A stretch of DNA of 64,000 nt, taken from assembly GCF_014643375.1 (NCBI RefSeq), contig NZ_BMJJ01000001.1, forward strand, positions 372,001-436,000. Direction: 5' to 3'. The translations under genes and the position numbers were made by a program. Source of the stretch: Aureimonas glaciei (GTDB lineage: Bacteria > Pseudomonadota > Alphaproteobacteria > Rhizobiales > Rhizobiaceae). Every line of letters starts with the position of its first letter. Positions within the stretch are counted from its first letter, which is position 1. The notes beneath the pieces are model-generated. The model worked only from the letters and a program-made list of their open reading frames with translations. It did no database searches and was not told the origin of the DNA. Below, one piece after another: positions 19,963 through 28,421 of this stretch.

Positions 19963-19992
19963 AGTGCAGGACCGGCCCAGCGCCGAGGACCA

Positions 19993-21270
19993 TCACCCCA
20001 CCCCGCCGACGGGCGCCGCCAGGGCCGGGCGCCCTTCGGCGGGCGCCTCGATCATCGCGTAGAGCTCGACCGGATTCTCCAGGCCCACGAGCGGGTGTTC
20101 GCCGACCGAGACCCAGGCGGCCGGGTCGGTCTCGGCGACCGCTCGGGTCGCCAGGACGCCGGCGCCCAGCGTCTTCGTCATCTTCTCGATCCGCGCCACC
20201 TCGTTCACGGTCGGGCCGACGATCGAGAAGGACAGGCGGCGGGGAATGCCGACATTGCCGAACATGACCTCGCCGATGTTCATGGCGATGCCGAAGGTGA
20301 TCGGCGCCTGTCCGGCGGCGCGCCGCCCTTCATTGAGAATGGCGGCGGCGGCCCGCGCCCGGTGTGCGGCAAAGGTCGCGGCGCGCACCACATCGTCCAG
20401 CGTCTCGCCCGTCTCGCAGCTATGACCCTTGATGGGGAAGATCGCCAGCACGGCGTCGCCGATGAAGGCGAGCACCTCGCCGCCGGCCTCGATCGCCGCC
20501 TCGGCGACGCAGCCGAAATAGGCGTTGAGTAAAGCGAGGTAGCTCGCCTCGTCCAGGGTCTCGGAGGAGTGGGTGGAATCGCGCAGGTCCGAATACCAGA
20601 CCAGTGCCAGCGTGCGGCTGCCGCTGCCGAGCTGGATCTGGCCGGACAGCACCTGGCGCGCGACCGTCGGCCCGAGATAGGCGTCGGTGATGTTGGCCGT
20701 CATCCGCGGCTGGATCGCGGTCTTGCAGGCGACCGCGAAGGAGCGCTGCAGGCGCTGCAGCGCGCCGATGTCGCCGTCGGAAAAGCCGGAGGGGCGTTCC
20801 GTCACCCAGGTCACGTAGAGGCCGAAATCGGCGCGGCCGTCGGGGCGCAGCGCCGGGCGGCCGCCGGTGAAGGAGGTGCGGATGCCGAGAAAGTCGGTGA
20901 AGCCGCCCGCCGCCAGCTCGCGCATGAGGGCGAAGTCGAGCTGCGGGTCGCTGCCGGTCAGGCGGCGCCGCATCACCGTCACGTCCTTTTCCAGCATCCA
21001 GCGGATCGGGCTCTGCAGCCAGGCCTCGCTCTCGCGGTCCTGATGGTTGAACTGCTGGAATTCCAGATCCTCGTCCTGGTGCCAGAGCAGCGTCTCGGCG
21101 CGGAAGAGCGGGTGCAGCGTCGGCCAGGTCACGCGCGCGCGCACCACGGGAATGCCGATCGACTGCAGCTTCAGGCAGAGCTGGCGAAAGGTGCCGGGGA
21201 AGGGACTGTCGGCGAGCGCCTGCTCGATCAGCCAGTCGCCGATTCCCTCGACGAGGGTATCCGTGCTCAT
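19993..21270 (-). CDS. Soluble adenylate/guanylate cyclase domain protein
   Basis: A 425-residue protein starting at 21270 (MSTDTLVEGIGDWL); longer upstream frames are arginine-rich read-through. The N-terminal 200 residues have no transmembrane segment and look like a sensory domain. The C-terminal class III cyclase domain has metal-binding Asp in WYSDLRDST (D228) and FIGDAVLA (D272), plus Asn356 and Arg360 in VGPTVNEVARIE. The residue that normally picks the purine, Lys in the K-F-I-G-D motif, is Ala268 here. It overlaps the upstream membrane cyclase gene by 4 bases (ATGA), so both are made together. Confidence 0.88.
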   Translation of the reverse strand: MSTDTLVEGIGDWLIEQALADSPFPGTFRQLCLKLQSIGIPVVRARVTWPTLHPLFRAETLLWHQDEDLEFQQFNHQDRESEAWLQSPIRWMLEKDVTVMRRRLTGSDPQLDFALMRELAAGGFTDFLGIRTSFTGGRPALRPDGRADFGLYVTWVTERPSGFSDGDIGALQRLQRSFAVACKTAIQPRMTANITDAYLGPTVARQVLSGQIQLGSGSRTLALVWYSDLRDSTHSSETLDEASYLALLNAYFGCVAEAAIEAGGEVLAFIGDAVLAIFPIKGHSCETGETLDDVVRAATFAAHRARAAAAILNEGRRAAGQAPITFGIAMNIGEVMFGNVGIPRRLSFSIVGPTVNEVARIEKMTKTLGAGVLATRAVAETDPAAWVSVGEHPLVGLENPVELYAMIEAPAEGRPALAAPVGGVG

Positions 21271-22697
21271 CCCGGCTGCCCGGCGCCGCCCGGCGCGGCG
21301 GCGCGGCGCAGGACGACAATCTCGACGGCGGCGGCGATGCCGGGGATGTCGGCCACCCGTCCTTCCAACCCGGGCTCCGGGGCAAAGCCCTGCTCCTGCG
21401 CCAGAGCGAGCGTCGAGGCGGTGGTGATTCCCTGCGAGCCGATCATCTTGTTGTGCTTCTCGAGTTTGGCGCACAGGTTCACCGCGCTGCCGATCACCGT
21501 GAATTCGAGACGCCCCTCTACGCCGACGAGGCCGGCAATGACAGGCCCGGCCACCGCGGCGACGCCGAGCCCGCCGGAGGCGAACCAGGAATCCTCCCTC
21601 TGTCCGGCGAAGGCGGCAAAGCCGTCGAGCACGGCCACGGCGCAGCGCAAGGCGTCGGCGGCATGGGTCTCGGCCGGGCGCACCGCGCCGAAAGTGACCA
21701 TGATGCCGTCGCCCATGAACTTGTCGATCGTGCCGCCATGCCGGTGGATGATCGGCACCAGCGCCGCCTGCACGGACGCCAGGGCGCCGATGACGGCGGC
21801 CGGCGGGCGGCTGGCGGCGATGGTGGTGAAGTTGCGCAGGTCGACGAAGAGGATGGTGGCGTTGCGCAGCTCGCCGTCGCCGGGGGCAGTGTCGCCGTCC
21901 TGGTCGCGGATGTCGCTGGCGACGGCGGGATCGAAGAAGCGCGACAGGTTGCCGGCCGCCTGCGTCTCGCTGATCGACGAGATGAGGAGGCGCTTGGCCA
22001 GGGTCAGCGACAGCGCGAGCACGCCGGTCACCATGGTGATCAGGAGGATCTTGTCGATCTCGGCGCCGAGCAGCACCGTGTTGCTGGTCAGATAGGTCAC
22101 GTAGTTGCGGGTGATGATCGCGTGCTCGGGGTCGAAGAGAATGACCCAGGCGAGGATGGCCATCCAGCCGATCGCCGCCATCGCCCCGGCGGCGACGACG
22201 AAGCGGACCTCGAAGCGCAGGGTGCGGATGGCGATGAACAGGAAGACGTAGAGCAGCGTCGGCGATTTCAGGACGAAGCTCGGCGGCTGTCCGTACTGCT
22301 TGTGGAAGCTCCAGATCAGGGCATAGAGCAGGATGAAGTCGAGGGCGATCGAGGCGTAGATGGCGAAGGCCGGAACCGGCGGATGCAGCGCCCAGAGCAG
22401 GCCCGCAAAGGTCAAAATCAGATAGGCGGACAGGAAATAGGGCGTCGGCGACGACAGCATGCCGATGTCGGTCGGCCGCGGAGCCAGCACGTAGAGCAGG
22501 GCGACGAAGGAGACGATGAAGATCTGGATGATCTTCACCAGCACCTCGCCGACATCGTCCCGGCGGACCACCTGGGCCCTGATGCTGGGCGAGAGGGCCT
22601 TGGCGAGGTCGGCGCCGCGAAGCTGGGCCAGGATCTCGGACGGGCGGATCCAGCCCGTCACCCGGCCCCCGTCCTCCTCGTCAGTCGTGAGCGCCAT
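21267..22697 (-). CDS. Membrane-bound adenylate cyclase
   Basis: A 476-residue class III cyclase. Start ATG at 22697, 17 bases inside the upstream MBL gene. Residues about 50-240 hold six hydrophobic helices in pairs; the cyclase domain follows from about 275. Asp286 (FVDLRNFT) and Asp330 (KFMGDG) are the metal ligands, Lys326 is the adenine-selecting lysine, and Asn407 is kept in GSAVNLCAKLE. The transition-state arginine position is Lys411, a conservative change that may lower activity. Together with the adjacent soluble cyclase, the cyclic-nucleotide-binding protein and the MBL hydrolase it forms a complete make-sense-remove set for a cyclic nucleotide. Confidence 0.88.
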   Translation of the reverse strand: MALTTDEEDGGRVTGWIRPSEILAQLRGADLAKALSPSIRAQVVRRDDVGEVLVKIIQIFIVSFVALLYVLAPRPTDIGMLSSPTPYFLSAYLILTFAGLLWALHPPVPAFAIYASIALDFILLYALIWSFHKQYGQPPSFVLKSPTLLYVFLFIAIRTLRFEVRFVVAAGAMAAIGWMAILAWVILFDPEHAIITRNYVTYLTSNTVLLGAEIDKILLITMVTGVLALSLTLAKRLLISSISETQAAGNLSRFFDPAVASDIRDQDGDTAPGDGELRNATILFVDLRNFTTIAASRPPAAVIGALASVQAALVPIIHRHGGTIDKFMGDGIMVTFGAVRPAETHAADALRCAVAVLDGFAAFAGQREDSWFASGGLGVAAVAGPVIAGLVGVEGRLEFTVIGSAVNLCAKLEKHNKMIGSQGITTASTLALAQEQGFAPEPGLEGRVADIPGIAAAVEIVVLRRAAAPGGAGQPG

Positions 22698-23556
22698 CGA
22701 CCCCCTCCAGACGGTCGACCGGTGCCGCCAGGCGGAAGGCGAGGCCGGTGCGGCCGGCGACGACATCAGGGAAGACGGCGCGAGCCTCCGCCTCGATGCG
22801 GGCGAGTTCGGCGTCGTCGCGGTAGTGAGAGTGGTGGAACAGCACGAGCTGCCTTGCGCCGGCGCGCTGGGCGAGGCGCACGCCCTCCTCCCAGGAGGAA
22901 TGGCCGTAGCCGCGGTGCTTGGCCATTTCGGCATCGGTGTAGGTGGTGTCGTAGAAGACGATGTCGGCTCCCGCAAACAGTGCCAGCACCGCCTCGTCCG
23001 TCTCGCCGGGCTCGTGCTCGGTATCGGTAACGTAGGCGGCGACGCGGCCGCGGTGCTCGACGCGGTAGCCGACGGCCCCGTTCGGGTGGCGCAACCGCGC
23101 CGTCGATATCCGGATCCCCGGCTGCGGCGTCAGCACCTCGCCCGGCTGGAAGCTGCGATAGTCGACGGCGGCGGAAAACACCTTCGGCGTGATCGGCAGG
23201 AAGGGCGCGCGCATGTAGTCGGTGACGGTCTCGGCGCAGGAACGCCCGTCCAGCATGTGCCCGGCCGAGACCGAGATGGCGCAGCCCGGCTTGTACAGCG
23301 GTACGAAGAAGGGAAAGCCCATGATGTGGTCGTAGTGCACATGGCTGAAGAACAGGTCTGCCGCAGCGACCCCCTCGGCCGCCATTTCGCGCCCGAGCGG
23401 CACGATGCCGGTGCCGGCGTCGAAGATCAGCCGGTGGCCGGCGATCCGCATCTCGACGCAGCAGGTTTCCGTGCCGAAGGCCGTCTGGCTCTCGCCGCAG
23501 CCGGGCAGCGTGCCGCGGGCGCCCCAGACCTTGAGGGTGAAATCATCATCCGTCAC
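22681..23556 (-). CDS. MBL-fold metallo-hydrolase
   Basis: A 291-residue metallo-beta-lactamase-fold hydrolase. The zinc motif HVHYDH is at residues 72-77, further ligands are likely in the TDTEHEPGE segment and in the C-terminal FHHSHYRDD. The N-terminal VWGARGTLP and FDAGTG motifs are typical of the phosphodiesterase-like MBL group (RNase Z / cyclic phosphodiesterase relatives). Because it is co-transcribed with two nucleotide cyclases and a cyclic-nucleotide-binding protein, degradation of the cyclic nucleotide is a reasonable guess, but no residue proves it. It overlaps the membrane cyclase gene by 17 bases. Confidence 0.87.
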   Translation of the reverse strand: MTDDDFTLKVWGARGTLPGCGESQTAFGTETCCVEMRIAGHRLIFDAGTGIVPLGREMAAEGVAAADLFFSHVHYDHIMGFPFFVPLYKPGCAISVSAGHMLDGRSCAETVTDYMRAPFLPITPKVFSAAVDYRSFQPGEVLTPQPGIRISTARLRHPNGAVGYRVEHRGRVAAYVTDTEHEPGETDEAVLALFAGADIVFYDTTYTDAEMAKHRGYGHSSWEEGVRLAQRAGARQLVLFHHSHYRDDAELARIEAEARAVFPDVVAGRTGLAFRLAAPVDRLEGVDGAHD

Positions 23557-23616
23557 CGCGGAGTTCCCGCCGCGGCCGCCAGTCCGGTCGCCCGCGATCC
23601 GCCCGCGGCGCCGGCA

Positions 23617-24078
23617 TCACCCACGGGCGTTCCGACTCTCGGCCGCGACGAGGTCGGCCGTCGTCCGGCTGAGGCGGAAGCCGAGTTCGCGCAGCATGGC
23701 GATGCCCATGGAAGGGAAGGTGGTCAGGAGCTCGCCAAAGCATTCCTTGTTGACCTTCAGCGCGGTCAGGTCCGACGTCGCCTCGACGGTCGCGGTGCGC
23801 GGCACGTCGCAGAGAATGGCGATCTCGCCGACGAAATCGGTCTCGCCGACTTCGGCGAGTTCGATGCGGCCATTGGCGCTGTTGGCGAAGACCCGGGCAT
23901 TGCCGCTGAGGATGACATAGGCGCTGTCGCCGACATCGCCCTGTTCGAACAGCGTCTCGTTCTTGCGGTAGCGCACGACCTGGGAGGTAAAGGCGAGGAG
24001 CTTCAGTTTCGGCGAATCGACGCCCGAAAACAGCGGCACCCGCCGCAGGATGTCCACCTCGTTCTTCAACTGGCTCAT
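23617..24078 (-). CDS. Stand-alone cyclic-nucleotide-binding domain protein
   Basis: A 153-residue protein that is a single cyclic-nucleotide-binding beta-roll without the helix-turn-helix of CRP/FNR regulators. The phosphate-binding cassette GEIAILCDVPRTATV (about residues 104-118) keeps the Glu and Arg that bind the ribose and cyclic phosphate. The N-terminus (LRRVPLFSGVDSPKLKLLAF) is the usual helical lead-in and the C-terminal helix is short. It should report cAMP or cGMP levels by protein contact, not by DNA binding. It lies 60 bases upstream of the MBL gene and 187 bases downstream of the atypical ABC protein on the same strand. Confidence 0.9.
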   Translation of the reverse strand: MSQLKNEVDILRRVPLFSGVDSPKLKLLAFTSQVVRYRKNETLFEQGDVGDSAYVILSGNARVFANSANGRIELAEVGETDFVGEIAILCDVPRTATVEATSDLTALKVNKECFGELLTTFPSMGIAMLRELGFRLSRTTADLVAAESRNARG

Positions 24079-24134
24079 GTCGACTACGATCTCCGCAAGA
24101 GATGGAATGCCGTGCTGTACTCGAAGCCTTCGAT

Positions 24135-24150
24135 CCTCCCCGACGGGAGG
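24135..24150. other. Short hairpin between ABC protein gene and cyclic-nucleotide-binding gene
   Basis: A 6-bp perfect stem (24135-24140 and 24145-24150, loop of 4) in the 187-base gap. On the minus strand it would follow the ABC gene; it has no T-run, so it could be a weak terminator or an mRNA processing site. The gap also has an AT-richer patch near 24150-24165 where a promoter for the cyclase cassette could lie. Confidence 0.3.
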
Positions 24151-24265
24151 AATGTCTTTTCATATGGTATCGGCGTGACTGTCCGTCATCCCGCCGGCAG
24201 TGACAAGCCCTCGAGGGCGCTTAGAGCCGCAACTTCGTCGCCGAAAGGCCTAGAAGAGGGGGTGA

Positions 24266-27115
24266 TCAACCGGACGTTGCCAGGCGCTCGCCGTGCGGCG
24301 CCGGCGGCAGCGGCGTCTCGCCGGGCTTTTCCGCCTCGTCCTCCTGCAGGCTGGGGCCATCCTCGCCGACCGGCCGCGGCGCCGGCGCCCCCGATCCTGC
24401 TGCCGCCTCGGCCTCCTCGACCTCCTCGACGAAGTCCGGCGCCTCGCCGCCGACCGGGGCATCGGCGACGACCCTTCCGCCCTTGAACTCGATCACCCGG
24501 TCGAAGAACTGCGCATGCTGAGCCGAGGCGAGCACCCAGAAGGTGCCGAAGGGCGCCTCGGCGCGGGCGCCATAGGCGAGCGTCGCCTCGACGATGCGCG
24601 CCTGGCTGTCGATGTCGAGCGCCGACAGGCCGCGGTTGACGATGAGGTAGTCGGGCGCCTTCAGGAGGGCCCGGGCGAGCGCCAGCTTCTGCTGCTGGCC
24701 GACCGACAGACGCTTGGCGCCGGCGCCGACGTCGTAATAGAGGCCTGTCGCCTGCACGATGTCGGAGAGGCCGAGCTCGTCGAAGGTGCGCAGGAGGAGC
24801 CCCTCCACCGCCGAGGTCGCATTGGCGAGATCATAGGCGATGCGGCCGAAGAGGATGTTGTCCTGGATCGAGGCGGCCGGGTTGAAGGCGTCGGCGTCGT
24901 GGAAGACCAGGAGTTCGGCCAGTTCCTCCGGGATCTTTTCGCGAAAGATCTGGCGCGTCTCGACGACGCGCTGCATGAAGGCCTCGTCGATGAAGCCGAG
25001 GCGGTGGCTGGGCTCGATGTAGCTGAGCGCGAGGCGCACCAGAGCGGCGCGCTCCGCCTGCGCCGCCTGCTCGTAGCTGCGCCCGGCGGCGCGCGAGAGC
25101 ACCTGACGGTATTCGCCGAGCTCTTCCGGCGTCATCACCGAAATGCGCTGCAGCAGTGGGTTGCCCGGCTCCAGCTCGCCGAACAGCTCGATCATCGTCG
25201 CGGCGATGTTGCGGCCGATCTCGAACAGGTCGGGGGCGAGACCGGTGGCGCGCAGCGTATCGCGCGCATAGGGGTGGACATAGAACTGCGACAGGCCGAG
25301 GCGGTGGTCGACCGGCGCGCCGAAGACGATGTTCTCCATGATCGAGGCATTGGCGATGTAGCGGTCTGGGTCGAAGGGCTCGACATAGGCCTCCATGTTC
25401 TCCGCCGCCAGGAGATCGCGAAAGCTGTGGCGCGACTGCAGAACCGTGTCGGCGACCTGGTCCTGGAACTCGGGCGGAACCCGCGTGCGCAGCCCGAACA
25501 GATGCACGTCGCGATCGAGGATGACGAGCTTCAGGATTTCGGCGATGCGGTGGCCGAGCTCCTCCTTCGAGGAAAGGCCAAGCGCCTCGTAGTCGATCCA
25601 GTCGTCGCGCACGTCGAGCAGCGTGTTGCCCGAGCGCTTGGTCTCGTGCCGGATCTTGGTCTCCACGGTGCTCTTGCCCCGCGGCCCCGGAGTCACCGGG
25701 TAGTGGCGCAGGCCGTAGAGCAGGGTGTCGCGCAGCGTGGCGCGGGGAAAATAGGTGACGGCGTCGACATAGGCGACGCGCCGCCCGGTGACCGCCTCCG
25801 GCAGCTTGCCGAGCGGCTCGCCCGCCAGAAGCACCTGGCCGGTATCGGTCGGCCGCAGCCGCGCCAGCACCTCGGCGACGTTTTCGGCCCCTTCGCCGAT
25901 GCCGGAGACGACGGCGACCTTCTCGTCCAGCGGCAGCTCGATCGTCACCTGCTCGAACAGCCGGCCGTCGGATTCGTCGCTGGCGCCGAGATTGGTCAGG
26001 GCGTAGCCGGCGGCCAAAGCGGGAACGCGCTCCATCACCGGCTTCTGCAGGACGTCGTCGGCGATGTTGTCGACGTCGAACTGCTCGACCACCTGCTCGT
26101 ACTTGACCGTCACGTCGAGCCGGCTCTGGTCCCAGTCGATCAGGTCTTTCAGCGGCGAGGGCAGGTCCTTGTAGGCGGCGATGACGGCGACGAGCTGGCC
26201 GATGTCGAGCTGGCCGCGGATCGCGAAATAGCCGCCGAACAGGTAGAAGATGAAGGGCGTCACCTGGCTGAGGAAATTGTTCAGGAATTTGACCAGGAAC
26301 TTCCACTGGTAGATGTCGAAGCGGATCAGGTAGATGCGGCCGAGTTCCTCGGCGACCCCGGCGCGCTCGTAGTTCGAGGTATCGTTGGTGTGGACGCTGG
26401 CGATGCCCTCGACGATCTCGCCGACCCGGCCGGCGAACATGCGCGCCGTCAGCTGGCGCTGGCGGCCGAGCACGAGCAGCCGCCGCCGCATGCGCGGAAT
26501 GAGCACGATCTGGATGACCATCACCGCCATCGCCACCATGCCGAGCTGAACGCTCTGGATGAAGATGAAGACGATCGCCGTCAGCACCTGGCTGATCAGG
26601 TAGACGGGCGTGACGAAGGCCTCGCCGATGAAGCCGCCGATCGGCTCCAGCTCGTCCTTGATCATCGAGGCGACTTCGGGCGAGCGGAGCTGGCGGAAGC
26701 GCAGGATGGGAAAGCGCAGGACGAGGTCGACGAACTCGAAGCGCATGCGGCGCAGCATGCGCTCGCCGAGCCGGCCCTTGTAGGTGTTGAGGTAGTATTT
26801 GAACCAGCCGTTGACGATGACCATCAGCAGGAACAGGCCGCTGAGGACGTAGAGCGCGCTGAGCCGGTCGAGCGTGAAGCCGTCGAACAGGGAAAAGCCG
26901 CTGAAGACCGGCAGCCAGTCGGGCAGCGAGATTCCCAGATAGGTCTGGGTGCTCATGCCGCGCTCGAAACCCTGGCCCTGGATCGGCCCGTTGACGATGA
27001 GCTTGGGCAGGTTCAGCGAGAAGAACAGCGCCGGGATCGACAGGGCCACCACGAACAGCATCCACAGCTGGTCGCGCTTGGTATGCTTCCAGGCATATTT
27101 GTAGAGCGATGCCAT
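24266..27115 (-). CDS. Atypical ABC-exporter-like protein with degenerate, expanded nucleotide-binding domain
   Basis: A 949-residue protein. Residues about 15-330 form a type IV (exporter-like) transmembrane domain with six helices. From about 370 it has a nucleotide-binding-domain frame, but Walker A reads SGIGEGAE (404-411) with no lysine or Ser/Thr, and Walker B reads DYLIVNRGLSALD (822-834) with neither the Asp nor the catalytic Glu of [11 protein letters not shown]. The signature LSVGQQQ (803-809) is intact. About 400 residues lie between Walker A and the signature, against about 110 normally, and the segment after the Q-loop appears three times (ATLRDTLLYGL 459-469, ASIMENIVFGA 590-600, ASIQDNILFGR 748-758). 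The tail (895-949) is acidic and proline-rich. Probably a pseudo-ATPase; partner and cargo unknown. Confidence 0.85.
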   Translation of the reverse strand: MASLYKYAWKHTKRDQLWMLFVVALSIPALFFSLNLPKLIVNGPIQGQGFERGMSTQTYLGISLPDWLPVFSGFSLFDGFTLDRLSALYVLSGLFLLMVIVNGWFKYYLNTYKGRLGERMLRRMRFEFVDLVLRFPILRFRQLRSPEVASMIKDELEPIGGFIGEAFVTPVYLISQVLTAIVFIFIQSVQLGMVAMAVMVIQIVLIPRMRRRLLVLGRQRQLTARMFAGRVGEIVEGIASVHTNDTSNYERAGVAEELGRIYLIRFDIYQWKFLVKFLNNFLSQVTPFIFYLFGGYFAIRGQLDIGQLVAVIAAYKDLPSPLKDLIDWDQSRLDVTVKYEQVVEQFDVDNIADDVLQKPVMERVPALAAGYALTNLGASDESDGRLFEQVTIELPLDEKVAVVSGIGEGAENVAEVLARLRPTDTGQVLLAGEPLGKLPEAVTGRRVAYVDAVTYFPRATLRDTLLYGLRHYPVTPGPRGKSTVETKIRHETKRSGNTLLDVRDDWIDYEALGLSSKEELGHRIAEILKLVILDRDVHLFGLRTRVPPEFQDQVADTVLQSRHSFRDLLAAENMEAYVEPFDPDRYIANASIMENIVFGAPVDHRLGLSQFYVHPYARDTLRATGLAPDLFEIGRNIAATMIELFGELEPGNPLLQRISVMTPEELGEYRQVLSRAAGRSYEQAAQAERAALVRLALSYIEPSHRLGFIDEAFMQRVVETRQIFREKIPEELAELLVFHDADAFNPAASIQDNILFGRIAYDLANATSAVEGLLLRTFDELGLSDIVQATGLYYDVGAGAKRLSVGQQQKLALARALLKAPDYLIVNRGLSALDIDSQARIVEATLAYGARAEAPFGTFWVLASAQHAQFFDRVIEFKGGRVVADAPVGGEAPDFVEEVEEAEAAAGSGAPAPRPVGEDGPSLQEDEAEKPGETPLPPAPHGERLATSG

Positions 27116-27533
27116 CGGTGATCAGTCCATTGCGGTGCGAAACGCTAGCAGCCGCGCCGTCCCCGCGCCAGAAGCTCGCCTGAAATAGACCGGTCGTCGC
27201 CGCGTTGGAACGCCCGCGACGCGGTTTTCGTGGTTTCAGGCGTGTCGGCGGCGTCGCCGCGCCCAGCGCCCGGGGCTGAGGGCGTGCCGCCCCCTTCGCT
27301 GCCCCTCCGCTGGCCCTGAGGCAATCGAAGGGGGAGCGTATCGGGCCGCTGTCGCCCCGCCATTGCCGCAGGTGTGATTTGCACGGGAGGCAGGGCATGC
27401 GCATCTAGGAGCCAAGCGCGGTCGCGGACCGGAGCGGCCGGTCGTCATCGGCCGGCGGCGTTCTGCCAGATACGGCGCAGCGCGGCTTTTTCGCTCGATC
27501 CATCAACCGCCTATCGGACAAGGGAAATCATCG
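27116..27533. other. 418-base divergent intergenic region
   Basis: Lies between the starts of the atypical ABC gene (minus) and msrA (plus) and should contain both promoters. A long imperfect hairpin has perfect 9-base arms at 27290-27298 and 27326-27334. An AAGGGA ribosome-binding site stands before msrA. A GGAAC box at about 27207 has only a partial match to the CGTT box of the EcfG general stress promoter 17 bases on. No gene is supported here; open frames are low-complexity. Confidence 0.5.
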
Positions 27534-28271
27534 ATGCCTTCGACACCCGCCCGCCGTTCCCGTCCTTTCCGCCTTGCCGCCTCGATCGGCCTGGCCACGC
27601 TGGTCCTGGCCGGCGGGGCAACCCTGGCGAGCCGGCTCCCGGCCCAGGCCGCGGAAGCCGCCTTCATCATTCCGGCACCGACGCTCGACGCCAAGGGCGG
27701 CACGGGCACAGAGACGGCGATCCTTGCCGGCGGCTGCTTCTGGGGGGTGCAGGGCGTCTTCCAGCACGTGAAGGGCGTCAGCAACGCCGTCTCGGGCTAT
27801 GCCGGCGGCACGGCCGACACGGCCACTTACCCAATCGTCTCGGGGGGCGGATCCGACCATGCCGAGGCGGTGCAGATCACCTATGATCCGAAGCAAGTGA
27901 CCTATGGCGAGATCCTGCAGATCTACTTCTCCGTGGCGCACGACCCGACCCAGCTGAACCGCCAGGGACCCGACAGCGGCACGCAGTACCGCTCGGCGAT
28001 CTTCCCGACCACGCCCGAGCAGGCGAAGATCGCCAAGGCCTATATCGGCCAGCTCGACGGGACCGGCGTCTACGGGGAGAAGATCGTCACCAAGATCGAG
28101 GACGGGGCGCGCTTCTTCCCGGCCGAGGCCTATCACCAGGATTTCCTCTTCCAGAACCCGACCTATCCCTACATCGTCATCAACGACCAGCCGAAGATCG
28201 ACAATCTGAAGCAAGTGTTTCCGCAGCAGTTCCGCGCCGAGCCGGCTCTGGTCGCCAGCGCCAAGAGCTGA
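27534..28271 (+). CDS. msrA: Peptide-methionine (S)-S-oxide reductase, exported form
   Basis: A 245-residue MsrA that reduces methionine-S-sulfoxide in proteins. The active-site motif GGCFWGVQ puts the nucleophilic cysteine at residue 68; GSDHAEAVQI, DPTQLNRQGPDSGTQYRSAI and AEAYHQDF are further family blocks. An N-terminal signal peptide (hydrophobic stretch LAASIGLATLVLAGG, probable cleavage after AQA near 38) indicates a periplasmic enzyme. No C-terminal resolving cysteine is obvious, so recycling would depend on a thioredoxin-like partner in the periplasm. Start ATG at 27534. Monocistronic or followed by the SelW-like gene 150 bases on. Confidence 0.93.
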   Translation: MPSTPARRSRPFRLAASIGLATLVLAGGATLASRLPAQAAEAAFIIPAPTLDAKGGTGTETAILAGGCFWGVQGVFQHVKGVSNAVSGYAGGTADTATYPIVSGGGSDHAEAVQITYDPKQVTYGEILQIYFSVAHDPTQLNRQGPDSGTQYRSAIFPTTPEQAKIAKAYIGQLDGTGVYGEKIVTKIEDGARFFPAEAYHQDFLFQNPTYPYIVINDQPKIDNLKQVFPQQFRAEPALVASAKS

Positions 28272-28421
28272 GGCCCACCGCCGCGCGGCGGGAAACGTCG
28301 CGGCAAGGGGCGGCGGCAGGCCGACCGTCGCCGACCCTCGGCCTCTCCTCGCCCGGCCCGGCCCGCTTGCCAGCGGCGCCGGGCTTGTCCATGTCTGTTG
28401 CCTGGGCAGCAAGGAGCCGAC

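Noticed and set aside
24135-24150. A firm terminator between the ABC and cyclic-nucleotide-binding genes.
   Set aside because: The stem is only 6 bp with no T-run, so it is listed as a hairpin only.
24293-27121. A plus-strand open frame of about 940 residues opposite the atypical ABC gene.
   Set aside because: It is rich in Arg, Asp, Gly and Leu with no domain pattern, as high-GC antisense frames are; the minus-strand protein has helices and ABC motifs.
27207-27235. An EcfG-type general stress promoter before msrA.
   Set aside because: The GGAAC box is present but the second box is CGTG instead of CGTT and it lies over 300 bases from the gene.
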